Shown piece after piece: positions 17,176 to 24,557 of a stretch of 26,175 bases of DNA. The notes beneath the pieces are model-generated. The model did not search any database. It saw only the letters and a list, made by a program, of their open reading frames with translations, and had not been told where the DNA came from. The DNA lies in NCBI GenBank assembly GCA_052389435.1, contig JBQTIB010000073.1, positions 1 through 26,175 of the forward strand, given 5' to 3'. Every line of letters begins with the position of its first letter. Position 1 is the stretch's first letter. The DNA is from JBQTKD01 sp052389435. Lineage in GTDB: Bacteria; Actinomycetota; Actinomycetes; Sporichthyales; Sporichthyaceae. Position numbers and translations under genes: made by a program.

Positions 17176-18071
17176 GCACCACGTTGGCGGACACCACGTC
17201 GAACGCGATTCAGAAGGCGCTGATCGCGGCCCGGCGCGTGCACGGGGGCCCTGCCGCCGGGCACGTGCTGACGCTGATCGTCGCCGCCTCCGGCCACGAG
17301 GACAGCCGCGCGGTGCAGGCCGCGTGCCGCACCGCGGGCGAGCACCCGTCGCGGATCCTCGTCGTGCGGCGCCACCCCAGTTCCAAGCAGGCGCGGCTCG
17401 ACGCGGAGGTGTTCGGCAGCGGCGAGCGCGGCCCCGGCGAACTCGTCGTCCTGGACCTGACCGGAGAGTTGACCGAGCACGCCGATTCGGTCGTCGTCCC
17501 ACTGCTGCTGCCGGACACCCCCGTCGTCACCTACTGGCCGGGCGAGGCACCGCAGCGCCTGGACTCGGCGCCGTTGGGACGGTTCAGCCAGCGCCGGGTC
17601 ACCGACCTCGCCGAGGCCGAGGATCCGCTGGCCCTCATGCGCGATCGAGCGGCGCACTACGTTCCGGGCGACACCGACCTGGCGTGGACTCGCCTGACCG
17701 GCTGGCGCAGCCTGCTCGCCAGCGCCTTCGACCAACGGCCCGCAGCGCCGAGCGCCGGTGCCGTCGTCGCGCCCGCGAACAACCCGAGCGCGGAACTGCT
17801 GGCGCGCTGGCTCGAGCAGCGACTCGGAATCGCGGTGGAACGGGCGGTCTCCGACGGCCCCGGCGTGACCGGTGTCCGGCTCGAGTTCTCCGACGGACAG
17901 TTCGAGATCCTGCGCCACGACGGGCGTCTGGCGACGGTGCGCTCCCCCGACCACCCGGAGCGGCCGATCGCCCTGACCCGCCGCCCGCTCGTAGACCTGA
18001 TCTCCGAGGAACTGCGCCGACTGGACCCGGACGAGATCTACGGCGAGTGCCTTGGAATGCTGAGCGCATGA
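17172..18071 (+). CDS. opcA: G6PDH assembly protein OpcA
   Basis: A 299-residue soluble protein of the OpcA family, which supports assembly or allosteric activation of glucose-6-phosphate dehydrogenase. The typical features are RILVVRRHP (residues about 57-65), the LLLPDTPVVTYWPGEAP segment in the middle, and the C-terminal LISEELRRLDPDEIYGECL. It lies directly between zwf and pgl with four-base overlaps at both ends (GTGA and ATGA), so the three are almost certainly one translationally coupled unit. The GTG start is fixed by the overlap. Confidence 0.95.
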   Translation: MSTTLADTTSNAIQKALIAARRVHGGPAAGHVLTLIVAASGHEDSRAVQAACRTAGEHPSRILVVRRHPSSKQARLDAEVFGSGERGPGELVVLDLTGELTEHADSVVVPLLLPDTPVVTYWPGEAPQRLDSAPLGRFSQRRVTDLAEAEDPLALMRDRAAHYVPGDTDLAWTRLTGWRSLLASAFDQRPAAPSAGAVVAPANNPSAELLARWLEQRLGIAVERAVSDGPGVTGVRLEFSDGQFEILRHDGRLATVRSPDHPERPIALTRRPLVDLISEELRRLDPDEIYGECLGMLSA

Positions 18072-18850
18072 GCGCACCCTCCGTCATCGTTCACCGCGAC
18101 CCCCAGACGTTGGCCTCGGCCGTCGCCGCTCGCCTCGTGACGACCCTCGTCGACGCGCAGGCCGCGCGTGGGTCGGCGTCGGTGGTGTTGACCGGCGGCA
18201 CGGTCGGCATCGCGACCCTGGCGGCCCTGCGGGAGATGCCGGCCCACGACGCCGTCGACTGGCGCCGGCTGGACATCTGGTGGGGCGACGACCGATTCGT
18301 GCCGGAGGGACACGCCGATCGCAACGTCCAGCAGGCCCGCGAGGCGCTGCTCGACCACGTGCCGATCGACCCGGAACGGGTGCACGTCATGCCGGCCTCC
18401 GACGGCGTGGACGGGGACAACCCCGAGGCCGCGGCCGAGCGCTACGAGAAGGAGCTCAGGGCCGCGAGCCGCCCGGAGGACCACGGCCCCGCGCCGACCT
18501 TCGACGTGCTGATGCTCGGGGTCGGACCGGACGGGCACGTCGCGTCGCTGTTTCCGGAGCGTCCCGCGCTGCACGAGACCACGCGGGGCGCCGTCGCCGT
18601 GCGCAACTCCCCGAAGCCGCCGCCCACCCGCATCTCCCTGACGCTGCCGACGATCCGCAGCGCCCGCGAGGTCTGGCTCGTCGCCGCCGGAGCGGAGAAG
18701 GCGCCAGTGGTGCGCATGGCGTTGACCGGCGCCGGACCGGTGCAGATCCCCGCCGCCGGAGCGACGGGCCGGGCCCGGACCCTGTGGCTGCTCGACCGCG
18801 CCGCGGCCTCCGACCTGCCCGCGTCGCTGTCCCGGCTCGCTTCGCCCTGA
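18068..18850 (+). CDS. pgl: 6-phosphogluconolactonase (DevB type)
   Basis: A 260-residue lactonase that hydrolyses 6-phosphogluconolactone to 6-phosphogluconate, the second oxidative step. LTGGTVG (41-47), WWGDDRFVPEGHADRN (71-86) and MLGVGPDGHVASLFP (149-163) are the family's phosphate-binding and catalytic motifs, with His157 in GPDGH. The ATG overlaps the opcA stop by four bases. It is the last gene of the cluster and is followed by a strong hairpin facing a convergent gene. 6-Phosphogluconate dehydrogenase is not in the window. Confidence 0.95.
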   Translation: MSAPSVIVHRDPQTLASAVAARLVTTLVDAQAARGSASVVLTGGTVGIATLAALREMPAHDAVDWRRLDIWWGDDRFVPEGHADRNVQQAREALLDHVPIDPERVHVMPASDGVDGDNPEAAAERYEKELRAASRPEDHGPAPTFDVLMLGVGPDGHVASLFPERPALHETTRGAVAVRNSPKPPPTRISLTLPTIRSAREVWLVAAGAEKAPVVRMALTGAGPVQIPAAGATGRARTLWLLDRAAASDLPASLSRLASP

Positions 18851-18885
18851 TGCCCGGCCGGCCGATCCCGGGCCGGGACGACACA

Positions 18886-18926
18886 CGGCCGCTCCGGGGG
18901 TGCCGGGAGGTCCCCCGAAGCGGCCG
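18886..18926. terminator. Bidirectional terminator-like hairpin
   Basis: Arms 18886-18900 and 18912-18926 pair over 15 positions with one mismatch and an 11-base loop. It lies in the 94-base gap between pgl (+) and the secreted protein gene (-), whose stops face each other. There is no long T-run, as is usual in high-GC actinobacteria. It probably serves both genes. Confidence 0.65.
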
Positions 18927-18944
18927 AGTCTCGTGGCGGCAGAA

Positions 18945-19676
18945 CTACGAAGCCGCGGGTGCGTCGAGGCCGAGCGGGGCCGCGCAGTTGCGGATGCCGC
19001 TGGTCGAGGAGGCGACGGTGAAGCTGGACTGGCCCGCGCCGCCGGTGGTGAAGATGACCCGTGCCGCGTTGACCGTGAGCTGCTCGGCGTTGGCGACCTG
19101 CTCGTTGAAGATGAACCGCACCTTGCCGCCGCCGACGGTGGTGAACTCCATGGCGCCGTTCGGCTCGAGGTTGACCACCGGGATGGTCTGCCCGCCCGCG
19201 GTGACCTGACCGATCGAGGCGGTGCCGACCGCGCCGTCGCACTTGCTGATCGACTGCGACCGGACGTTGGTGAACACCACGTCGCCGAGCGCGGGAACCG
19301 CGAAGCGCACCTCGCCCGCCGAGGCCGAGGCGATGGCGGCGTCCACGTTCGGGCTGGTCTGGAACCCCGCGCAGACGGCGCGGGCGGTGCCGAACTGGCT
19401 GGTACCCACGGCGATCGGGACCTCGGTGGCGCACGGGGCGTCGTAGTTGCCCGCGCCGTTGGTTTCGATGGTGCCGGTGTCGGGACCGGGCGCGTTCAGC
19501 GGAGTGAGCGCGCCGCTGGACACCAGCGAGAGACCGGAGGCCTGTCCGGTCAGCGTGACGTCCTCGGACGCTTCGACGGCGGCGCCCGCCGATGCGACCA
19601 GGCCCGCCAAGGCCACCACGGCTACGACCGACGACCCGATGGTCCGGCCTCGTGCGCTCAGACGTGAAGTCCCCAT
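18945..19676 (-). CDS. Secreted choice-of-anchor P-like protein
   Basis: A 243-residue exported protein. A Sec signal peptide spans about residues 1-36: basic start (MGTSRLSARGR), hydrophobic core SSVVAVVALAGLVASAG, and a likely cleavage after AxA near 33. The mature part is beta-rich, with four cysteines (in APCATE, AVCAG, SKCDG, RNCAA) likely forming disulfides. The pattern with FNEQVANAEQLTVNAARVIFT near the C-terminus resembles the choice-of-anchor P family of actinobacterial surface proteins, though no C-terminal anchor is seen here. Function is unknown; a cell-surface structural role is possible. It stands alone. The 160 bases between its start and the arfB stop hold no supported gene. 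Confidence 0.85.
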   Translation of the reverse strand: MGTSRLSARGRTIGSSVVAVVALAGLVASAGAAVEASEDVTLTGQASGLSLVSSGALTPLNAPGPDTGTIETNGAGNYDAPCATEVPIAVGTSQFGTARAVCAGFQTSPNVDAAIASASAGEVRFAVPALGDVVFTNVRSQSISKCDGAVGTASIGQVTAGGQTIPVVNLEPNGAMEFTTVGGGKVRFIFNEQVANAEQLTVNAARVIFTTGGAGQSSFTVASSTSGIRNCAAPLGLDAPAAS

Positions 19677-19836
19677 CTGCCTTGCCCCGTTCTCCCCCGC
19701 GCCGCCAACCGTGCGTTAGCGAACCCATACGCAGAGTTGCCGAGGATTGCGGTCTTGGCGAGGGTGACCCGGGCGCGTTCATCCGGACGGAGCAACGCGG
19801 TTGCCCTCCAAACGGACGTTTCGTGCGAGTCGGGGC

Positions 19837-20286
19837 TCAATCCCCCAGATTGCGACGAAGGTTCTTCAACGACGAGCGGCGCGACTTGTCCTCGAGCCGT
19901 CGACGCTTGGCACCGGCGCTGGGCTTCGTGGGGCGACGGGCCCGGGGCGGCGGGGCGGTAGCCTCGCGCAGCAGTTCGGCCAGCCGTTCGCGGGCGGCCT
20001 CGCGGTTGCGCAACTGCGAGCGGTGTTCGGAGGCCGCCACCACGATCGACCCGGCGACGAGCCGATCCGCCAGCCGTTCCAGGGCGCGCTGCTTCCAGAG
20101 CGCCGGCAGGGCACTGGAAGCCGCGAGGTCGTAGACGAGCTCCACCCGGGAGTCGGTGGTGTTGACGCTCTGGCCGCCGGGCCCGGAGCTGCGCGAGAAG
20201 CGCCAGGAAAGCTCGCCCTCGGGGATGCGCACTCCCCCGACGAGCAGCCCGCCCGTGCCCCCGGGTTCCACCGATCCTGTGCTCAC
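19837..20286 (-). CDS. arfB: Alternative ribosome-rescue factor ArfB (YaeJ/ICT1 family)
   Basis: A 149-residue peptidyl-tRNA hydrolase of the class I release factor type. It frees ribosomes stalled on messages without a stop codon. The catalytic GGQ is at residues 37-39 in SSGPGGQSVNTTDSRVEL. The basic C-terminal tail (KPSAGAKRRRLEDKSRRSSLKNLRR), which inserts into the empty mRNA channel in known members, is intact. There is no codon-recognition domain, and the length is right for the family. The GTG at 20286 overlaps the stop of the SAV_6107 HEPN gene by four bases (GTGA), so the two are coupled and share the damage-type promoter found upstream. Confidence 0.93.
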   Translation of the reverse strand: MSTGSVEPGGTGGLLVGGVRIPEGELSWRFSRSSGPGGQSVNTTDSRVELVYDLAASSALPALWKQRALERLADRLVAGSIVVAASEHRSQLRNREAARERLAELLREATAPPPRARRPTKPSAGAKRRRLEDKSRRSSLKNLRRNLGD

Positions 20287-20714
20287 CCGGCCAAGGGTGC
20301 CGGCTCCACGTCGATCAGCGCCTCCGACAACGCCACGAACGTGCGCGCGGCGGCCAGCAGTTCGTCGGCCTCGTGCTCGGCGACGGCGTCTCGGAAGCCG
20401 GCCTCGGCGGCGGCGCGCTTGGCCGCGCCGGCGGCGAACCGGGCGGCCCAGGTGGCGAGCTCGGGCGCAACGACGGGCAACTGGTCCCACGCGCTCGCGA
20501 GCTTGCGGCGCCGAGCGGACGGGCGCGAGCCCGCCGAACTCGATGCGAGGACCGCGGGGCGCGCGGCGAGAACCGCGGCGGCGGCGCGCAGCGCCGCCAG
20601 GTGGGCGGCGGAGTACCGGTCCGCGGGGCGGTCGGCGAGCTCGGCCAGGGCGAGGTCCCGGCGGGCGGCCGCGGTCAGCTCGACGGCACGCGGTGTGGCG
20701 TAGGTGTAGGTCAT
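20283..20714 (-). CDS. SAV_6107-family HEPN domain protein
   Basis: A 143-residue all-helical protein. The stretch RPADRYSAAHLAALRAAAAVL (around residues 29-50) and the later WDQLPVVAPELATWAARFAAGAAKRAAAE match my recollection of the HEPN domain of the SAV_6107 type, an actinobacterial family. I recall relatives encoded close to translesion polymerase genes, which would fit a DNA-damage link. HEPN domains in general include RNases, but I cannot see a clear RxxxxH active-site motif here. AAGGAAGG precedes the ATG by about 5 bases. The frame is open as far as 21725 on this strand, but that part is shadow of the SDR gene. It is the first gene of a pair with arfB. Confidence 0.85.
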   Translation of the reverse strand: MTYTYATPRAVELTAAARRDLALAELADRPADRYSAAHLAALRAAAAVLAARPAVLASSSAGSRPSARRRKLASAWDQLPVVAPELATWAARFAAGAAKRAAAEAGFRDAVAEHEADELLAAARTFVALSEALIDVEPAPLAG

Positions 20715-20737
20715 GGCCCTTCCTTCGTCGGGCGCCG

Positions 20738-20774
20738 GGCGCGGCGGACGGGGGTCGAATCCGTCCGCCGCGCC
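20738..20774 (-). promoter_or_regulatory. 14-bp hairpin in the HEPN gene leader
   Basis: Perfect arms 20738-20751 and 20761-20774 (GGCGCGGCGGACGG and its complement) with a 9-base loop. The hairpin stands between the damage-type promoter and the HEPN gene start, about 24 bases upstream of the ATG. It may be an attenuator, or a terminator for transcripts coming from the SDR gene. On the - strand the bases after it (CGGCGCCCG) contain no T-run. Confidence 0.65.
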
Positions 20775-20845
20775 TGGCGCGTCGGCCGCTTCAGGGTCGA
20801 TCCGGAGGGAACTGCGCCCCTGCGCCTCTCCTTCGGCGAGGCGGA

Positions 20846-20861
20846 TCGAACACCTGTTCGG
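20846..20861. promoter_or_regulatory. LexA SOS box
   Basis: TCGAACACCTGTTCGG matches the mycobacterial LexA consensus TCGAAC-N4-GTTCGA at 11 of its 12 fixed positions. It sits just downstream of the -10 at 20871-20876, covering roughly +3 to +18 of the predicted transcript, where bound LexA would block RNA polymerase. Confidence 0.75.
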
Positions 20862-20870
20862 ACGATGCGA

Positions 20871-20892
20871 ACAGTAGACCCCACCACCGACA
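20871..20892 (-). promoter_or_regulatory. PafBC-type (RecA-independent) DNA-damage promoter
   Basis: Read on the - strand: TGTCGGTG (20892-20885), exactly 8 bases, then TACTGT (20876-20871). This fits the mycobacterial RecA-NDp/PafBC consensus TTGTCRGTG-N8-TANNNT, with only the first T missing (C here). It drives toward the HEPN-arfB pair, with predicted start near 20864 and a leader of about 150 bases. Confidence 0.75.
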
Positions 20893-20920
20893 GTTCCGCA
20901 AGGATCGATCCGGCACCCCG

Positions 20921-21802
20921 TCAGCGCGGGGTCGGAGCGCCCTTGCGCTCCGCCGCCGGAGCCTTGGCGGCAAGGCGATCGAGCAGGCGATTCCCGAACT
21001 GCGCGCCCGCCGTGTAGACCGGCGGCGCGTAGCGCTTCAGCATCCAGATCGCGCGGCCCTCCAGGTGCGGCAGACACCAGAACGTGTGCCTGTCCACCGC
21101 ACGCAGCACCTTCCGTGCCACGTCGTCGGCCGTCAGCTTCGGCCCCGGGATCCCCTCCCCGGTGACCATTTTGGTCGCGATCACCTCGAACATCGGGTCG
21201 GAGGAGCGCATGTTCGTGTGAATGTTGGTGGCGAAGAAACTCGGACACACCACCGTGGTACGGACGCCCTTGCCGGCGAGTTCGAACCGCATGGTCTCCG
21301 ACAGCGAGATCACGCCGGCCTTGGTCACGTTGTAGGCGGACATGCTCGGCGCGTTGGCGATGCCGGCCAGCGACGCGATGTTCACGACGTGCCCACCGCC
21401 CTGCAGCGCGAAGACCGGCAGGAACGTGTGGACGCCGCGAACCACGCCCTTGAGGTTGATGTCGATGATCCAGTCCCAGTCCGCCAACGGGGTGTCGGCG
21501 ATCGGGCCGCCCACTGCGACGCCGGCGTTGTTCACCAGGACGTCCAGGCCGCTCCACTCGCGCTGCACCCACTCGCGGGCGGCGATCCAGGCCTCTTCGC
21601 TGCGCACGTCGAGCGGCAGGAACGCGACCCGTTGCGGGTCGCCGCCGGTTTCGCGCAGCAGTTCGGCGAGTTCGAGGCGGGCGAGTTCGCCGGCCTGCGG
21701 GTCGACGTCGGTGAGCAGCACCCACGCGCCGTCCCTCGCCGCGGCGCTCGCCAAGGCCTTGCCGAGCCCGGAGGCGGCACCGGTGATCAGGATTCGACGC
21801 AT
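20921..21802 (-). CDS. Short-chain dehydrogenase/reductase (SDR)
   Basis: A 293-residue NAD(P)-dependent oxidoreductase of the classical SDR type. The nucleotide motif TGAASGLG (7-14) is followed by TDVD, whose acidic residue at the end of strand two favours NAD(H). NNAG (91-94), Asn116 in DINLKG, Ser144 in NIASLAG, and Tyr157/Lys161 in YNVTK form the intact catalytic tetrad. The C-terminal extension after residue 240 is longer than the 250-residue norm and ends in a basic tail. The substrate is unknown. GGAGG lies 5 bases before the ATG. The promoter overlaps a palindromic operator, typical of TetR-controlled dehydrogenases. Confidence 0.94.
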   Translation of the reverse strand: MRRILITGAASGLGKALASAAARDGAWVLLTDVDPQAGELARLELAELLRETGGDPQRVAFLPLDVRSEEAWIAAREWVQREWSGLDVLVNNAGVAVGGPIADTPLADWDWIIDINLKGVVRGVHTFLPVFALQGGGHVVNIASLAGIANAPSMSAYNVTKAGVISLSETMRFELAGKGVRTTVVCPSFFATNIHTNMRSSDPMFEVIATKMVTGEGIPGPKLTADDVARKVLRAVDRHTFWCLPHLEGRAIWMLKRYAPPVYTAGAQFGNRLLDRLAAKAPAAERKGAPTPR

Positions 21803-21822
21803 GGAGCCTCCAGCCCTCGGGT

Positions 21823-21839
21823 ACTTACCGATAGTAAGT
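21823..21839. promoter_or_regulatory. TetR-type operator over the SDR promoter
   Basis: ACTTACCGATAGTAAGT is an inverted repeat with 6-base arms (ACTTAC/GTAAGT) and a 5-base centre. On the - strand it contains TACTAT, a fitting -10 about 28 bases before the SDR ATG. A related half-site pair, TACCGA (21827-21832) and TCGGTA further right, hints at a second overlapping site reaching toward the divergent gene. The bound regulator is not in the window. Confidence 0.5.
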
Positions 21840-21851
21840 TACCATTCTCGG

Positions 21852-21857
21852 TAGGTT
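21852..21857 (+). promoter_or_regulatory. Probable leaderless-type -10 box TAGGTT
   Basis: TAGGTT fits TANNNT and lies 7 bases before the ATG of the ArsC-like gene. No ribosome-binding sequence is visible, which suggests a leaderless message. Confidence 0.45.
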
Positions 21858-21864
21858 CGCGGCT

Positions 21865-22224
21865 ATGGAAATCTGGCTCAATCCCGCGTGCTCGAAGTGC
21901 CGCACCGCCCAGGCGGCACTCGACGCGGCCGGCGTCGAGTACACGGTCCGTCGGTATCTCGACGACCCGCCGAGCGTCGCCGAACTCGAGGCGGTTCTGG
22001 AGCGCCTGGGCCTGGACCCGTGGCACATCGTGCGCATGGCCGAGGACGACGCGAAGGCCCTGAACCTGAAGTCCTGGCCGAAGGACGACGCGAACCGCGG
22101 TCGCTGGCTCGAGGCCCTCTGCGCCCACCCGAAGTTGATCCAGCGCCCGATCGTGACCGCCGACGACGGGACGACCGTGGTGGCGCGCGAGCAGGCCGAA
22201 CTGGACCGCGTACTCGGCCGATGA
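21865..22224 (+). CDS. ArsC/Spx-family thioredoxin-fold protein
   Basis: A 119-residue protein of the arsenate reductase (ArsC glutaredoxin-dependent type)/YffB/Spx family. The redox-site loop is NPACSKCRTA, with Cys9 equivalent to the catalytic cysteine of ArsC and a second cysteine at 12 making a CxxC. LIQRPIV with Arg94 is the family's conserved cis-proline/arginine region. Length is typical. Many members are not arsenate reductases, and no ars genes are nearby, so the substrate is open. The stop overlaps the start of the next gene (ATGA), so the two are coupled. It is divergent from the SDR gene across 62 bases. Confidence 0.9.
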   Translation: MEIWLNPACSKCRTAQAALDAAGVEYTVRRYLDDPPSVAELEAVLERLGLDPWHIVRMAEDDAKALNLKSWPKDDANRGRWLEALCAHPKLIQRPIVTADDGTTVVAREQAELDRVLGR

Positions 22225-23771
22225 CGGTCGACGTCGCCGTCGTCGGCGCGGGGCACAACGCCCTGGTCGCGGCCTGCTACCTCGCCCGCGCCGGCCTGGA
22301 CGTCGCGGTGCTCGAACGCGACACCGTCGTCGGCGGTGCGGTCTCCACCGTGGAGCGCTTCCCAGGGCACCGGGTGGACCGCGGCTCCAGCCTGCACGTG
22401 ATGGTCCGTCACACCGATCTCGTCGAGGACCTCGAACTCGGCGAGTGCGGCCTGCGCTACCTCGAGGTCGATCCGTGGGGATTCATTCCGGCCGGGGCCG
22501 GCTGCCCCGGCATGGCACTGTGGAGCAGCCTCGATCGCACGGTAGAGGCCATCGCGAAGGGCTGCGGCGACGACGACGCGCGCGGATATCGCGCGCTGAT
22601 GGACCGTCTGATCCCCGTCGCGAAGGGCCTACTCGCCACGTTCACCGCGGCCCCGACCCCCGGGCGCATCGCCCGCGCTGCGCAGTCCCTGCGGCCGACC
22701 GACGATCGCGCCGAGACCGTTCGCTGGTTCCTCCAGCCGGCCGACCATCTCCTCGACGCCCATCTGCGCGACGAGCGACTGAAGGCGGCATTGGCGTGGT
22801 TGGCCTCCCAGTCCGGGCCGCCCTCGCACGAGCCCGGCACGGTCGGGCACCTGATGTGGATCGCCCTCATGCACCTGCGCGCTCCCGGCCGGCCGGTTGG
22901 CGGCTCCGGGATGCTCTCGACGGCGCTCGCCGAGCGTCTGCGGCGCAGCGGCGGCGAGCTGACCCTGGGCGACCCCGCCACGTCGGTGCTCGCCGAGGCC
23001 GGACGCGTGGTGGGAGTGCGCACCGCGAGCGGCCGCGAAGTTCGTGCCCGCGCAGTGCTCTCCGGAGCGCACGTCCTCGCCACCCTCGACCTGCTCGCCG
23101 CGGCGGGCCTCGAACCGCCCGGGGCCAGGGCCCGGATTCGGGTGGGCGAGGGGGTCGGGGCGGTCGTCCGCCTCGCGACGACGGGCCTGCCCCGCTATTC
23201 CGACGGGTCGTCAGACTGTTGGCAGGGCATGCAACTGCTGGTGTCGGACCGTCGGGAACTGCGCGCCGCGTACGCCGACTACCTGACGGGCCGTCCGCCC
23301 GCCGACCCCGCCGTCCTGGCCATCACCCCCACCGCGGTGGATCCGAGCCTGGCCCCGCCCGGCGAACACCAGGTCACCCTCTGGGCGCAGTGGCACCGCT
23401 TCGACCTCGCCGACGGCCGGCACTGGGACGGCCTCCGCGAGCAGGTCGCCGAGACCTGCATCGGCGCGCTCGAACGGCACGCCCCCGGGTTCGCGAGCAC
23501 GGTTCGCGCCGCCCACGTGCAGACCCCCCTGGACCTCGCCACCGAACTCGGCCTGCGGGGCGGCAACGTCATGCACGTCGAGATGGCCCTCGACGCGATG
23601 TTCGCCCTGCGTCCCCTTCCCGAGTTCGCCCGGTATCGCGCGCCCGTCGCGGGGCTCTACCTCACCGGCGCCTCCACCCACCCGGGCGGCGGGGTCTTCG
23701 GAGCGTCCGGGCGCAACGCCGCCCGCACGGTGCTCGCCGACCTGCGCCACCGACGCCGCCGCAGGAACTAG
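22221..23771 (+). CDS. Phytoene dehydrogenase-like FAD oxidoreductase
   Basis: A 516-residue flavoprotein of the amine-oxidase/CrtI superfamily, closest in pattern to PYROXD2-like NAD(P)/FAD-dependent oxidoreductases. The FAD-binding start VAVVGAGHNALVAACYLARAG with Glu32 (VLERD) and VVGGA is followed, at the C-terminus, by GLYLTGASTHPGGGVFGASGRNAAR, the second flavin-contact motif. There is no signal peptide. No phytoene synthase or other carotenoid gene is in the window, so a carotenoid substrate should not be assumed. The ATG overlaps the ArsC-like stop by four bases. A VOC gene follows after 10 bases. Confidence 0.92.
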   Translation: MTVDVAVVGAGHNALVAACYLARAGLDVAVLERDTVVGGAVSTVERFPGHRVDRGSSLHVMVRHTDLVEDLELGECGLRYLEVDPWGFIPAGAGCPGMALWSSLDRTVEAIAKGCGDDDARGYRALMDRLIPVAKGLLATFTAAPTPGRIARAAQSLRPTDDRAETVRWFLQPADHLLDAHLRDERLKAALAWLASQSGPPSHEPGTVGHLMWIALMHLRAPGRPVGGSGMLSTALAERLRRSGGELTLGDPATSVLAEAGRVVGVRTASGREVRARAVLSGAHVLATLDLLAAAGLEPPGARARIRVGEGVGAVVRLATTGLPRYSDGSSDCWQGMQLLVSDRRELRAAYADYLTGRPPADPAVLAITPTAVDPSLAPPGEHQVTLWAQWHRFDLADGRHWDGLREQVAETCIGALERHAPGFASTVRAAHVQTPLDLATELGLRGGNVMHVEMALDAMFALRPLPEFARYRAPVAGLYLTGASTHPGGGVFGASGRNAARTVLADLRHRRRRRN

Positions 23772-23774
23772 GGT
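23769..23774 (+). promoter_or_regulatory. Probable leaderless-type -10 box TAGGGT
   Basis: TAGGGT overlaps the stop codon of the upstream oxidoreductase and lies 7 bases before the ATG of the VOC gene. The gene could therefore have its own leaderless transcript inside the operon. Confidence 0.4.
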
Positions 23775-23781
23775 CGATCGC

Positions 23782-24549
23782 ATGGACGTCGAAAGCTACG
23801 CCCCCGGGGCGCCCTGCTGGCTGGACCTGACCTGCCCGGACCCGGCGACGGTGCACGCCTTCTACCGAGACCTGTTCGGCTGGACCCACCGCGCCGACGC
23901 CGAGGACGGCGAAGGTTTCGGCACCTTCTCCCTCGCGGGTCGCGAGATCGCCGGCATCGGCCCGTGCCCGCCGGAGCGCGGAGCGAGCTGGAACGTCTAC
24001 CTCAACACCCCCGACCTCGACGCGTGTTTGGCCGACGTCGAGAAGTTCGGCGGCCGAGTCCTCGTCGGGCCCGTGGAACTCGAGGGCCGCGGCCGCGGCG
24101 GGGCCTGCGTGGACCCGACCGGCGGCGTCTTCTCGGTCTGGGAGGCGGGCGGCCACATCGGTTCCGGCCTGACCGGCGTCCCCGGCACCTGGTGCTGGAC
24201 CGAACTGCTCACCGCCGACGTCGAGATGGCCGCCCAGTTCTACGCGAACGTCTTCGACTGGGTGATCGACGTGGAGAACGTCGACGGCGTCGACCTCGGC
24301 GTTGCGGCGATCGACGGCGAGGCCGTCGCCGGGCTGGTCACTCCGCCGGCGCAGGCGAACATCGGCACGGTGTGGACGGTGTCCTTCGCCGTCGGCGACG
24401 CGGACAGCATCGCCCGCATCGCGCCGGCTCTCGGCGGCCAGGTCGCCGTCCCGCCCACGGACATCCCCGGCATGGGCCGCTATGCCCTGATCGGCGGTCC
24501 CGGAGGCGAGGCCTTCTCCGTCGTCGCACGCGACGACTCCGTCCGCTAG
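23782..24549 (+). CDS. Two-domain VOC (glyoxalase-like) protein
   Basis: A 255-residue protein with two vicinal-oxygen-chelate domains at about residues 10-121 and 133-250. Each has the paired beta-alpha-beta-beta-beta layout: PCWLDLTCPDPATVHAFYRDLFGW in the first half and TWCWTELLTADVEMAAQFYANVFDW in the second. Such two-domain proteins are common in actinobacteria (CFP30B/hydroxylase-type annotation) and lack a proven reaction. The metal-ligand positions are not clearly conserved, so a binding rather than enzymatic role is possible. It lies between two CrtI-like oxidoreductases with gaps of 10 and 8 bases, probably in the same operon. Confidence 0.93.
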   Translation: MDVESYAPGAPCWLDLTCPDPATVHAFYRDLFGWTHRADAEDGEGFGTFSLAGREIAGIGPCPPERGASWNVYLNTPDLDACLADVEKFGGRVLVGPVELEGRGRGGACVDPTGGVFSVWEAGGHIGSGLTGVPGTWCWTELLTADVEMAAQFYANVFDWVIDVENVDGVDLGVAAIDGEAVAGLVTPPAQANIGTVWTVSFAVGDADSIARIAPALGGQVAVPPTDIPGMGRYALIGGPGGEAFSVVARDDSVR

Positions 24550-24557
24550 GTCCACCG

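Noticed and set aside
20715..21725. Extension of the HEPN frame upstream through the SDR gene
   Set aside because: The region is the SDR gene read in another frame, and the damage promoter and leader lie inside it.
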